From Selaginella tamariscina (lineage: Eukaryota; Streptophyta; Lycopodiopsida; Selaginellales; Selaginellaceae): DNA of 64,000 nucleotides. The translations under genes and the position numbers were made by a program. Shown here piece after piece: positions 13,201-24,433 of the stretch. Numbering within the stretch: the first letter of the stretch is position 1; the number at the start of each line of letters is the position of its first letter. The stretch is from assembly GCA_003024785.1 (NCBI GenBank), contig PUQB01000086.1, positions 277,962-341,961 of the forward strand. The letters are read 5' to 3'. The notes below the pieces were generated by a model. That model worked only from the letters and a program-made list of their open reading frames with translations, had not been told where the DNA came from and did no database searches.

Positions 13201-15517
13201 AGAACCTGGGCCATTAGATAGAGAGTCCACATAAATGCTGACGGCGGTTCCTTTTCCGAACTGCAAAAATGTTACAGAGTAATACACAAACATATATATG
13301 ATGTATATGTGAGTATATACCTCGACGGAAAGCAGCCAGTTGTTCTTAAAGATTCTTCAAATTGCGATATTACTTCTTGCATAATGGTCGCCTGTCAAAT
13401 AGGAAAAACTTAGAACCTTGCTTCCTTAGTTTCACCTCTATACACATACCTTGCTTGAATTGGCATAAAGGGGACGAATGTCGGCAAAAAGTGACGGAAC
13501 TCCCTGAAAGTTACGTCATTAAACAGAAGTTAGTAGAAGTATTATAATATTTTACGTGTGTATATGTATATCTGAATACCTTTCTCAAAAATGACCGAAT
13601 ATATTGTCAAACGCTCTCCGAAAAGCATCTCCCTCCAAAAAATCCAAAGGCGCGCGCTGAAGACAAAATTTCCCGCACAAGCAACCAGCCTGTCATTAAT
13701 GTCATGTCCTTAGATTGAAAGGGGAGCAACATCAACCCCTTGAAAAAAAAGGTAAAAAAGCTACATGAATGCATATGAAATAAAGCAATACATGAAAATA
13801 TTAAAAATCTGTACATATGTGCGTCAATAACTTAAATAAATTGATAAAATCACTAAGAGGATCGATATTTGGAATGAATAATCATGGGTTATACCTTGGC
13901 TACTGCAGAATCTGGATGTTCCGTACGAAGGTCGCCGTAGAGGTCCGTGAGCTTCTCCACATCATCCTGAGACAGTTGACCATCTCTAGAAAGACCAATG
14001 CATTTCTGCAAACCTTCATGGTACCTGCATATTACAGAGAGTTAGTGACACGCACACATCCAAAATACATATATACAGTTATTTATATATCACATATTCA
14101 TAGAGTATGTATGGGCTTACGCAGTATTGTCCGGACATAAATCAATCAGGTATCTATAAGTTTCTTCTGCTTCCTTGAGACGGTTCAGCTTCACCAACAA
14201 TGAAGCGGAAATCTCTTTCACCCCCAACTTATCAACCTGATAAAACCCAAAGAATACATAACTTGTAGAATTACGAAATACGTAGACCATATAAATATGT
14301 ATAAAAGAAACGTACTATTTTCGATTGCTTGTTGCTAAGCTCTTCCAACGCCTTCTCGTAACTTCCAGCTTCATCCAACAGAGAGACCTGAAAAGACCCG
14401 TAAGATATATGCAAGCCGATAAGATAGTATAAACATGCAGATTGCATATATACATTATGATAATGGTTCCTTTATTCGCATATGTGTACCTTGTATAAGA
14501 GCATTTCGCTGTGCTCATAGCGCTCATTGTCAGGTGGGAAGCCTTCCTCTAGTGTGCCTTCATATGCTTCGAGAATTTGAACAGCGATCTCCGGGCTAAG
14601 TATGAATTTTGTGTTTTAGATTCCGCCATATACATGAAACAAAAATGAGCGAGAGAACTAACCGCTTATTAAGATGCTGTGCTATGGCAAAAGCGATCCA
14701 ATTATTTCGATGGTTTGGTTTTATTGTCAACAGCTGTCTTCTTGTTTCTACAAAGCCTTCAAGGTCCCTCATTTGCACCTGTACAAAAATAAATAATTAA
14801 TAATTCTGTGTGTTGTGTTGTGTGCGTGCGTGTGAGAGAGTACTTACTTGTAAGAGAGACAAGTCCCGGAGAATTTGTATGGGTTTATTCTCCGGGTCGA
14901 TTCTAAGTGCATTTCGGTAGCACTTGATAGCTTCCCGATACTCTCTGTCCGAGCGATAAAGGAGACCATATACATGCCAGCATACATGACTCTTCACATC
15001 GTTCTGTGTACACAATGTTCACTTATACAAATGATACCGTATAATGTTATGATGAAATATATATACGTTTATGGGTTGGGATTTATATATACTGATGAAT
15101 TACTAACATAAATAGAGATACTCTCTGTGTAGTGTTCACGCATACCTTGAGGCCCTTCCGAACAAGCTCATATGCCTCAATTTTCCGGTCCATACAATTC
15201 AAAGTCAGGCCTTTCATGGCCAGTGTTTCTGCAAAACCACGTTTTTATGTATTTATGTACTTTAATGTCGGATTCAGTATATAAAAGCGTATTTATATGA
15301 AAAGAATACCCCCATGTTCAGGACATCTCTTGAGAATCGCATCCGCGGCCTTGAGTCCTTTTTGTATTGCTTCGTTTCATAAAATTTCTGCGAGAAAACA
15401 CCGGATTGAACACACACAGCCGCCTAAAACCCTAAACCCTCACTCTCTGTGTCGAATCCGACTTACAACAATGAGCCTGAAGAGATTCGCTTCCTTGGCA
15501 TTCAGCGAGGTCCCCAT
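10255..15517 (-). CDS. NAA15: N-alpha-acetyltransferase 15, NatA auxiliary subunit (TPR scaffold)
   Basis: About 26 exons are traceable on the minus strand, from [17 protein letters not shown] (15467-15517) through 15310-15387, 15146-15228, 14848-15003, 14663-14778, 14490-14595, 14316-14387, 14121-14236, 13895-14024, 13580-13656 and 12260-12490 to a last exon 10255-10388 ending in TAG. The product anchors NAA10 at ribosomes for co-translational N-terminal acetylation. Signatures: [26 protein letters not shown]-like [69 protein letters not shown], a Lys/Glu-rich stretch, and [11 protein letters not shown] near the end. At least six exons need a one-base shift to keep the conserved frame, for example at 15357-15363, about 13600, 12739-12745, about 11556 and 11632. 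All splice sites and the rest of the text are preserved, so sequencing error is more likely than a pseudogene. Confidence 0.93.
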
Positions 15518-15711
15518 CGCCACACAATAGCGTCTTCCTCAGCGCTCACAGATTCACAGCCGCACGCACATCATCGCCTACAGAAAAAAAAAACCCTCGG
15601 CCGACGAGCCCTAATCCTAGGGCACGGTCTCTGTTTTTAAGTACGGTCTCTGTTTTAGGGCATGCTTGTAAATTGTACGGTCTCTGTTTAGGGGTAACGT
15701 TAGGGTTCTTG
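15518..15711. promoter_or_regulatory. Shared promoter and 5' UTR region of NAA15 and UCH
   Basis: The start codons of the two divergent genes are 194 bp apart. The gap holds three direct copies of TACGGTCTCTGTTT(TA)GGG at 15623-15641, 15642-15660 and 15676-15694. A telo-box-like AAACCCTAAACCCT lies at about 15427 in NAA15 intron 1. No clear TATA box is seen. A bidirectional promoter is inferred from the layout. Confidence 0.55.
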
Positions 15712-16041
15712 ATGGCGGACGAAATGCCTGGCGCTAAGCGATGGTTGCCGCTGGAAGCCAATCCGGATATCATGAATCAGGTATTAATCCTTACATCACG
15801 CGTGCGCACCCCTCAAATTCTTTTTTTTTTCTTTCTTTTTTTAAAGTTTTGCCAGAGTTTGGGTTTAGGGGATTCTGCAGCGTTTTGTGATGTTTATGGT
15901 TTCGATGATGATCTACTTAGCATGGTTCCTCAGCCTGTGCTTGCTGTGCTCTTCCTCTATCCTCTTACTGCAGAGGTGAGTTATATGTATGTAATGTATG
16001 TGCTTGTGTGCGTGAGTGTGTGTCTATATATATTATATATA

Positions 16042-16086
<45 letters not shown>

Positions 16087-17434
16087 TATTCATAAAAAGA
16101 AAAAATTGTACATTATATAACACAGGATATAGGGATTTTATAAGTTAAGGTAGCTAAAATACGTTAAAACATTTATACTGCATTGTTCATTTTATGTACT
16201 TATACTAACTAGATATGTTTCAGTCGGAAGCTGCCAGTCATGCTCAACAAGAGAAACTCAGGGAAGAGGCGCATAAGGTTCGTATGGACACGCACACACA
16301 CACGCACACCTTTAGTGTTTGTGTGCATATATGTATATAACATATATTTAAAATGTATCTGTAATTTTGCTTATATTTTTATTATTCGTATCAAGACTCA
16401 GGCACATAAAAGTTTTACATATACTGCGCTATACTATTGAGTCACATAACACACACACACGCACGCACACACAATCATTTGAAATTCAGGTGACCGAGAA
16501 AGTTTATTTCGTGAAACAAACCGTCGGTAATGCGTGTGGTACAATTGGCCTCCTCCATGCCATTGGTAACAACATATCGCAAATAAAACCCGGTAAGGTT
16601 TCTAGTTAGTATGTAACACAGACACAGATATGCATGTATATATGTACATGTATATTGTTATAAGCACAAACATGTTTATAATACTCTGAGTTTTTAAAAA
16701 GAACTTTTGCAGCTGAGGGATCGTATTTCAACCGTTTCTTTGAATCTACTGCAAACTTATCTCCAAATGAGGTGAAATCCCATTTTATAATACATAAATT
16801 AGATTAGCACACACACACACACACACAACCGACACATACGTACATATATATATATATACATAGTTGTTATCCTTTTTGAAAGAGAGCAAACTATCTTGAG
16901 AATGATAAAGAGCTGGAAGGAGCACACTCAGTGGCAGCTGTTGCTGGTGAAACGGCAGTAAATCTCTCTCTCTCTCTCTCTCTCCTATATGTATATAATA
17001 GCATTGTCTTCTGCAAGCAGCCTCCGGACATTGATACACCTGTGAACCTGCATTTCATATGCTTTGTCTGTGTCGAAGGTCAGTTATATTTGATTTATCT
17101 ACTAAATCTAATCTTATATTATTTAGCTTTTATTATAACGTAAGCATATAAAACACACCCACGTTCTCCAATTTTGTGTCTCAGGTGGCTTATATGAGCT
17201 GGATGGACGTAAGGAACAGCCAATCTATCATGGAGTGTCCTCTGGAGGATCTTCTTGAAGGTAAAACAAAAATTAACTAGCACACACACACACACACACA
17301 CACAACACACACACAGAGATGTGTGTGAATATGTATGTATGATTGCAGGACTCCGTGAAAGTTATCCAAGAGTTTATCTCAAAAATCCTGGATCGTTGGA
17401 TTTCAGTGTCATTGCACTCTCAAAGGCAGCAATA
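15712..17434 (+). CDS. Ubiquitin C-terminal hydrolase, UCHL1/UCHL3 type (peptidase C12)
   Basis: Nine exons: 15712-15780, 15847-15975, 16224-16277, 16490-16592, 16713-16771, 16883-16957, 17021-17078, 17185-17260, 17349-about 17434. It is a cysteine protease that removes short adducts from the ubiquitin C terminus. It starts [19 protein letters not shown]. Catalytic residues are visible: the oxyanion Gln and nucleophile Cys in [15 protein letters not shown], the His in NLHFICF, and the Asp in YELDGR. Exon 8 loses frame at about 17232, between the text for IYHG and CPLEDLLEG; one or two bases are missing or extra. The end after SVIALSKAA is unclear because the open frame runs on into a (CA)n tract to 17572; a stop near 17434 is more plausible. 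Confidence 0.9.
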
Positions 17435-17630
17435 ATTTGTTCTTACAATTGGCAGAATATATTAATTTATTTCATTTCTTTTACACACACACACACACAC
17501 TATTCAATTCACATTTTAATGTCTTCGGCCACGTGGAGTCGAATTTCACGTGTTCGTGGTGTAATTATTTAACAAACAACGTATTTCGTAATAGTGTATT
17601 GGACACCATTTTGACTAAACTAAACTAGGC

Positions 17631-18517
17631 ATGGCGTCCATTAAGTTCCTGTTGTGCATCTTGGCTCTTGCATCTGCAACAAGCGTAGCCATTTGCAGTT
17701 CATGGGAGCCATGTAGTATGTTAATTTGCGTGTGTGTGCGTGCGTGCGTGTGCGTGTGTGTGTAGAGAGAGATCAATTTTAAATGATTTACTAAATGTAT
17801 AACTTGCAGATAAACGCAGTAACGAAGTGAAGATTAAGGATTTATGCCAGACCCTGTTATTAGCGGCAAAGATGTCACATTCATCGTTCATGCGAGCTCA
17901 GGTATGTATCATACACACACACACACACGTGTGTGTGTGTGCCTGAAGATGTATTATTATGCGCATGTGTATGTATTGTGAGTAAATGTGTGTCTTGTTA
18001 GCTTGTTGTATATGAATTTCTAATGTAGTTGTGTAATATGTATATAAGCATGTTTCTGACGAGTGTGTGTGTGTGTGTGTTGTGTGAGAGAGAGAGAGAG
18101 AGAGGAGAGGGAGAGTATATATTACAAGCGTAATGAGTTAACTGAGCAGGTTGTACCATTGGTTCTGGAAGTGATCTCACCGTTCGTTTCTTAAACATTC
18201 CGGTTTAAATGAGGTTGAAATCTCTGTGATAAAACAACTTGTCCAATCCCAGCTGGCAGTTTTTGTTAAATAATACTCAAGCACTTCCCAGCATTGCACC
18301 CCCTATAAGTTTCTTAAACTTTTATAATTATTAAAAAATATCTAATTTACTAAAAATTAATATCTGAAAATTAATTAATAATTAATAATATTAATAAATG
18401 GTTACAGGGCTCCTAAAGATCAGAATGCAAATTGTTCAGGGGTCCACTCAACTGGCTTGTGCAGATATCAAGTTTCGCATCGTTTGGAGTATAGCAGATC
18501 AGTATAACATATATTAA
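17631..18517 (+). CDS. Secreted ML-domain (MD-2-related lipid-recognition) protein
   Basis: Four exons: 17631-17715, 17810-17901, 18150-about 18308, 18408-18517. Residues 1-22 (MASIKFLLCILALASATSVA) are a signal peptide. The ML fold is recognised from a paired-cysteine opening SSWEPCNKRSNEVKIK, then PDPVISGKDVTFIVHASS, a TCPIPAG loop, LPSIAPP and the final strand KIRMQIVQGSTQLACADIKF. ML proteins bind single lipids in secretory or vacuolar spaces (phosphatidylglycerol/phosphatidylinositol transfer and MD-2-like families). Several one-base shifts are needed to follow the conserved text: near 17845, 18198, 18246 and a T5 run at about 18262. Exon 3's donor is the least certain border. The family call is firm; the lipid partner is unknown. 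Confidence 0.78.
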
Positions 18518-18761
18518 TTAATAATATGTATAATCAATAAAATTTAACTTTTAATTAATGTTTATTTAAAACGTGTATAATGTATATATTATGTATATTC
18601 ATTCCCATATCGACGGTCTGAAATTCGCCACGTAAGCCGGTGAGAGCGTTACCGGTCTTGTGTCGTGGTGGGCGTTTCTGGGTTCCCATCGTCTCGCTTG
18701 TGCAATCTCCAGGTTAGCCTTAAACCTTGCTTAATTATCTCTCTAATCACCTGTTTATAAG

Positions 18762-20032
18762 ATGAATATATCTGTGGGCGGAAATGTGGCTGCGCGCCCC
18801 AAGATGCTCATTTGTTACCTTTGTGGGCGGGAATACGGTACAAAAAGGTAAACACACACGCACGCACGCAGCATGTGTGTGTGAGAGAGATTAATTATAT
18901 ATAGTTAATTAATTGCAGTTTGCCAATTCATATACCACAATGCCAGAAGAAATGGTTAGCTGAGGAAGAACTTAAACCGAAGAATGAGAGACGGCCATTA
19001 CCACAACCTCCTGTAGAAGTTGCAGTCACGGCGGCTCGTATAACGTGGATGCCTTTAATGACGCGTACGCGTGTGTGTGCGTGGTGTGTACGCGTGTGTT
19101 ATCTCTCACGCACACGCCACAGACACACACAACCATGTGATGTGTATGTAGTTAATATTGAGTGTTTATTTTAGAGCATACGCACAGTGGGAGGGAAGCT
19201 TGGAGCAGTGTCCGTACTGTGACCGTAAATTTAGGCCAGAGGCGTACAAGCGCCACCAGAAGAGCTGTACGGCGGGCAAGCCGGCCAAGAAGGCGGGTAC
19301 GGGCCTCACTGCTGCGTCGCTCTCCAATCGCCTGCCACCTGGCCTCGTCTCGGGCACGACACGTGGCCCAAGTATGTTGCTCTCTTGGCTTTTTCAAATT
19401 CAGATCTTTGTTTGAAAATGCAGTTGATTGGCAGAACAGGGTACTTCTGATCTTCCAGGCGCCAAACTGAAGGTGGAATGTACTCTCTTTTTATATTTAT
19501 TTCATACAAATAAAATAAGTAAAATTATCAAACTGACCCTCTAGTTTATATAATTGTCAAATTGGCCTTGAGTCGCTTAATAATACACACATACACCCAC
19601 ACACATGCAGGTGTATGTGTGTGTTCTAATTAGCAGTGAATTTGACTCAAGCCCAAAGATATATAAAATTAGAGGTCAGTTTGATAATTATATAAAACTA
19701 GAGGGTCAATTTGATAATTTTCTCAAATTTTTTATGTATTAACCTATAAACATTTATTAAAACTAGGTGGTGGAAACTACAGCGAGTTCGAGTTCAGGAA
19801 GGCAGAGATGGTCAATAACAAGCCCGGTGAGTGAAAATATCAATATATGTGTGTGTGGTGTGGTTGTGTGTGTGTGTGTAAAGTATTTTAATTTATTTTA
19901 AATATTTTATTTATTTAATAAACTTTGAAATTTTTCCAGTCAACAATGGAAAAATGTGATAAATGCGGGACTCCATATGTTCGATCCGAAGCCAAGTTTT
20001 GCTCTGAATGCGGTGCAGGAAGAAGCAAATAA
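18762..20032 (+). CDS. ZC2HC (C2HC/C3H) zinc-finger protein, ZNF474/ZC2HC1 family
   Basis: Exons: 18762-18847, 18919-19064, 19175-19371, 19767-19826, 19940-20032. The first finger spans exons 1-2: [20 protein letters not shown]. The second is in exon 3: EQCPYCDRKFRPEAYKRHQK, then SCTAGKPAKK. A C-terminal zinc ribbon reads EKCDKCGTPY and FCSECGAGRSK before TAA. This C2HC arrangement is typical of small eukaryotic proteins often linked to flagellated or reproductive cells; no activity is assigned. Frames shift by one base near 19030 (exon 2) and near 19944 (exon 5). A MITE sits in intron 3. A 14 bp exon-like piece at 19459-19472 is flanked by AG and GT but does not fit the phase, so I left it out. 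Confidence 0.88.
19519..19723. mobile_element. MITE copy 3 (intron of the ZC2HC gene)
   Basis: Left end AAATTATCAAACTGACCCTC, right end GAGGGTCAATTTGATAATTT: near-perfect inverted repeats of 20 bp, each with an inner ATATAATTGTCAAATTGGCC-type block. The centre contains a short (CA)n. Same family as 4620-4828 and 6712-6842. Confidence 0.85.
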
Positions 20033-20156
20033 ATAAGTCCCAAGTACATTATATTAATTAATTTTCTTTTTTTTTAACTACATTTTAATATATAATAACT
20101 ATATATTATTATTATTCTAAGAAGAATTTACATTAATAAATTACTAACACATTTTA

Positions 20157-20361
20157 ATGGAACCCGGGGACTTTGTAAATGTCTCAGTGAGGATGACTGA
20201 GGAAGCCGATCATAGCGAGTCGGCCGTTCCATCTCTCGGCCTGAGCTCTCCACGGACCCATCATCCGGCTGTCCGGACTCTCACCCTTAAACATCGGCAC
20301 CAGAGAAGCGTACCAGATAAGCTGTACAACCGCGAGGAAGAAGAACAGTCCTTGTTACCGG
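20157..20361 (+). CDS. Possible exon of an unrecognised gene
   Basis: An open stretch starting MEPGDFVNVSVRMTEEADH, Ser/Arg/Glu-rich, ends at a good donor (gtaagt at 20362). It precedes a long satellite. The product is not recognised and no downstream exon was found, so this may be non-coding. Confidence 0.25.
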
Positions 20362-20459
20362 GTAAGTACAGCTGCTCTGCTACAGTTTGTCCTGTTGTTC
20401 TCTCTACTATGAATGCCCATACCATTCCCACCATTGCCTGTTCAAATCACAATACGTCA

Positions 20460-20696
20460 TTATACGTGTGTGTGTCTGTATGTGTGTGTGTATGTATGTG
20501 TGTGTGTGAGAGAGAAACTATAGTATATTCTAGACATTGCAAATGAATATTCTGTCTGTTAATTCTCTCACCAAATGACGTATATCTGTGTGTGTTCATA
20601 ATTCTCTGTGTGTGTGTGTGTGTGTGTGTGTAGCACACACAGAGAGAGATAGAGACAGTGTGTGCGTGAAAGCACGCTGTGAGAGAGAAGAGCTGC

Positions 20697-20767
<71 letters not shown>

Positions 20768-21165
20768 TATATGTGTGTGTGTGTGTTTGTATGTGCGTAT
20801 GTCTGTATGTATATAATATCGTGGTGTGTGTGTGTGTGTGTGTGAAAGCATGCTGAGAGAGACAGACAGAGACAGAGTGAGAGAGAGAGAGAGCTGCTAT
20901 ATATGTGTGTGTTTGCATGTGTGTATGTAGTTGTATATAATTACGTGGTGTATGTGTGTATGTGAAAGCACACTGAGAGAGACAGAGACAGACAGTGTGT
21001 GTGTGAAGCACTCTGAGAGAGAGGAGAGAGAGCTGCTATATGTGTGTGTGTGTGTGGTGGTGGTGTGTGTGTTTGTATGTGTGTATATAATATACGTGGT
21101 GTGTGTGAGTGTGAAAGCACGCTGAGAGAGACAGACAGTGCGTGTGATAGAGATAGGTGTGTGTG
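20460..21165. repeat. Compound satellite of (TG)n/(GA)n/(TA)n blocks
   Basis: About five copies of a 100-115 bp unit: (TG)n, GTGAAAGCACGCTGAGAGAG, CAGACAGAGACAG, (GA)n, GCTGCTATATGTGTG, then TATGTATATAATA(T)CGTGGTG. The perfect (TA)n(GA)n tract at 20696-20761 is the longest simple run. All open frames here are repeat translations and are ignored. Confidence 0.9.
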
Positions 21166-21169
21166 CGCT

Positions 21170-21545
21170 TACCAATCGGCCGTTGATTGTTTCCGGACCG
21201 GCACCATCAAAGGCCATTAAGCTCCCGAAAGACCGGTCACCAGTTTCCGGCCTCCGTTCAACTTCCGGCCGTGGGTAGCTCCACTCAGGACTTCTGGGAC
21301 TGCGACTGTGGAATCGAACCCCAGACCTTATCCTCTTGCTCCGACACCTTTGTGTTTCTGGTGCCTCAATACATCGTCCTTCTTCAGCTCCTTCTTTGTC
21401 CCCTCGACTAAGCTGCTCAGACCATCCCAACCGTTGTTTTCTTTCGATGCCCGGACGATCCCAGGCGTCCATTTCGACCGCTTACCATGCAAAACTGGAG
21501 AGAATACACCAGGCAACACAACGCTCCTTGTAGCAATTGCCATGA
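21170..21545 (-). other. GC-rich block with open frames, product not recognised
   Basis: About 375 bp of higher GC content between the satellite and AT-rich DNA. On the minus strand two overlapping frames are open (from 21543 and 21472), the second ending near gtaagcgc at 21174, a good donor. The motif GGTGTCGGAGCAAGAGG at about 21357 (minus) loosely resembles the start of an LTR-element primer site, and TATAAATAC at about 21622 (minus) resembles a promoter. Evidence is too thin to choose between a host first exon and an LTR-element remnant. Confidence 0.25.
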
Positions 21546-21986
21546 CTATGTACAGAAGTTGTAAAAAATATATACAAAACTGACTATGTCAATATGGAGA
21601 ATACACACAACAAGGGTGTATTTATACGGAGTTTGGTGTATACGCTGCTTGTACACCGTATAGGCACGTGGCACAAGTGTCGTGTTAAAGACACGGTGTA
21701 TGTGTCCTAAAAGGTGCGGTGAAATGTGTAAACGAAAAATATTCGTTGCCACGTGCTTGATAAATATACACATAAAAACATATAAAAATCTCAGGTGTTT
21801 AATAACTATTACTATTTTTATAAAACTATTAAATCATTTTATATATAATAAAGTCGATTAAGAATAAATAAGAATAATAATTAGGTTAAAGATAAAATTT
21901 ACTAATAATAATTAAGTTTATTAAATAAATTTAGCAATTTAAAAATAAACTTACTAAATTAAGAATAACAATCAAAATAACATTTA

Positions 21987-22070
21987 TAATGTAACTATGG
22001 TAAATATGTAGGTTACCCTAGTAATTAAATTTATAATTAAAATAATTTATTATTGGTTTATAAGATAATA
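21987..22070. repeat. Left arm of inverted repeat around GNA1
   Basis: Contains TAATGTAACTATGGTAA, TAGTAATTAAA, TATAATTAA and TTATTGGTTTATAAGATA in this order. The same four blocks occur inverted at 23070-23162. Confidence 0.7.
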
Positions 22071-22268
22071 TGATACCTTTTATTTATATATATAAACCTT
22101 AACATGAATATAAAAGTTATCCTGAGTTTCTTTTTTCCCTTGTGTTCTTATTATATGTTATTTCAAAGTTTTTACATTGGTGGAGATGTATTCATGTTTA
22201 ACCTTGGATCTGTTTTTAAATTAAATTTTAATGTTTCATTTTCACTTTGTTTTTAAGTTAGAATTTAA

Positions 22269-22706
22269 ATGTTTGAACTGAGGCGTCTAGATGTGGCAGA
22301 TTTTGAGAAAGGTTACATACAATTATTGGGACAACTCGCATTGGTTGGGGAGGTCACAAAAGAGATGTTTAATGAAAGGCTACAACAGTTGCAAAAACTA
22401 GGAGAAAATCATTGCATTGTTGTTATTGAAGATAAGGAAACAAACCGTGTGGTTGCAACTGGTAGTGTTCTTATCGAACACAAGTTTATTAGAAATTGTG
22501 GAAAGATTGGACATATAAAGGATGTTGTTGTCGATGAAAATGTAAGAGGATTTCACCTTGGACAGAGAGTGGTGGAAGGTCTAACTACTTTTGCAAAGGA
22601 AGTTGGTTGTTACAAGGTGATCATGAATTGTAAACCAGAAAACACTTTTTTTTACGAGAAGTGTGGGTACTCCATAAAGGAAATCCAAATGGCAAAATAT
22701 TTTTGA
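22269..22706 (+). CDS. GNA1: Glucosamine 6-phosphate N-acetyltransferase (GNAT family)
   Basis: A single intact exon of 145 codons, length typical of the family. It transfers acetyl from acetyl-CoA to glucosamine 6-phosphate, the step before UDP-GlcNAc in the hexosamine pathway. Signatures: LLGQLALVGEVT at the start, IEHKFIRNCGKIGHIKDVVV (substrate-binding strand), RGFHLGQRVV (acetyl-CoA pyrophosphate loop), CYKVIMNCKPENTFFYEKCG and a final MAKYF. Start: the first ATG, with MFELRRLD aligning to the conserved N terminus. Codon use is AT-rich, unlike the neighbours, and the gene lies in an AT-rich island bracketed by inverted repeats. Plant GNA1 genes are often intronless, so lack of introns alone does not indicate retroposition. 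Confidence 0.93.
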   Translation: MFELRRLDVADFEKGYIQLLGQLALVGEVTKEMFNERLQQLQKLGENHCIVVIEDKETNRVVATGSVLIEHKFIRNCGKIGHIKDVVVDENVRGFHLGQRVVEGLTTFAKEVGCYKVIMNCKPENTFFYEKCGYSIKEIQMAKYF

Positions 22707-23069
22707 GTCAATGCTCTAACTTATTAACAAAACCATTGAGTAAAAATAAATAAATAAATTTATTTAATCACGTCCACATGTAGTATGCTGTTGATTGTCA
22801 ATGCCTTGTGGTATGTTAGAGATTGTTAATGTTATTGTGATATGTTATATTATTAATTTTTACAACCCTTGTAATGTATTGTGTTGTTAATTTTTATTAT
22901 TTTTACGATATATGTTATGTTGTTGATTTTGAGTTATTTTTTTAATTTTGAGTCATTTCTACAATATTTAATAAAAATAAAGAAGAAGAAAATTTGTTTT
23001 CCTATGGAAAGAGATGAAAAATGATGAATTTATGAAAAATCTATTGAAATATGAAAAATGATGAAAATA

Positions 23070-23162
23070 GTATCCTATAAACCAATAATATATTAAGATC
23101 TTAATTATAAGATTAGCTTCATATATACTTTAATTACTAAGGTATTACCGTAGTTACATTAC
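23070..23162. repeat. Right arm of inverted repeat around GNA1
   Basis: Reverse complement reads TAATGTAACTACGGTAA, TAGTAATTAAA, TATAATTAA, TTATTGGTTTATAGGATA, matching the left arm (21987-22070) block by block with small indels between blocks. Confidence 0.7.
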
Positions 23163-23244
23163 ACATTTAAGTTAAAAATTTATTAATTAATAAATTATTA
23201 TTCAAAAGATAAATTTTTATTATGAAAACAAGTTTAATTATTTT

Positions 23245-24356
23245 TTATATATTTATAATCTCATATTCATGTGAAATGCAGAGAGGTGAGCTTTTGGAAA
23301 CAGGTCTTTCTTCAGAGACCAGCTCCAGGTTGCATAATGCAGGACCCCAATGAATTAAACAAACAGGAACTTCTTCTAAATTAAACCTGTTAATTAGTGC
23401 AAAACCTGCTGCCTTGTCTACCAGCATCCATTCTCCTAAAAAATAATAAATATAATTAAATAATTAAATTAATATGTTTTTAAAATAATAAATTTATTAT
23501 TAAATAAATTACCATTTGGCCTGTTTTCTCCACGTAAGAAAGTCTCACCAAAGCTAGCAGGAAACTCTTGAGTTAAACCATTAATCGATGTGAATCTCAC
23601 AAAGGTTTCCATAGGATGTGCCACTCGGAACGAAGGATGCACTCGAAGACATGCAATCCTGTACATGTCACACACACACATATGTATGTGTATGTGTGTG
23701 TGTCTGTGTGTGTGTGTGTATATATATATATAAACCTTGAGTATCCTCCAGCTCCTGCTCCAACAGACTTCGCAACTATTTTGGATGTAATATGTACAAG
23801 TTTGGGAAGTTCCTTTCGTATGGCTATCTCTCGCATCATCACAAGCCCACCACCTAAGTCACCTTCCAGAGAGAGAATATCCTCACCATTCATTTCAAGT
23901 ATATTCCTCCTGCAATATATATATATAAAGAGAAGTTAATTAATATAAAACTTACTCAAGAACGTTATACTCTTCAGTGCAGCCAGCTCCCGGTACTCAA
24001 TGGTGCTATACTCCTCGTACCCACCACTGTCCAGGCGGCTTTGGATTAAATCAATACCTGTAGAGAGAACGCACGCACGCACACACGCGTGTAAATGTAT
24101 AGGTGTATATATAGCCACGACTGTATGTGTTAACACCACACGCAGATACATGTATAAAACGCACATACATACAGATACACACCGGTTTCCTTGTGAACCA
24201 TTGAAATAATGCGGCCACCAATCCAAGGTACAACCTTGAGGGTAAAACTAGAACCAGTTAACTCAATAGGGACCTTAGGAGCTCCTACACCCTTCAATGT
24301 GTCTTGATGAATGTCGTACTCAGCGAGCCCTTTCACATTTGCTGCGGACACAATTA

Positions 24357-24433
<77 letters not shown>

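Noticed and set aside
19459-19472. 14 bp micro-exon in the ZC2HC gene
   Set aside because: Borders are present but including it breaks the phase between exons 3 and 4, which join correctly without it.
24361-24430. Open frames through (CT)n, (TG)n and (CA)n tracts here and throughout the window
   Set aside because: They are translations of simple repeats (THTHTH, SLSLSL, REREREE types), not genes.
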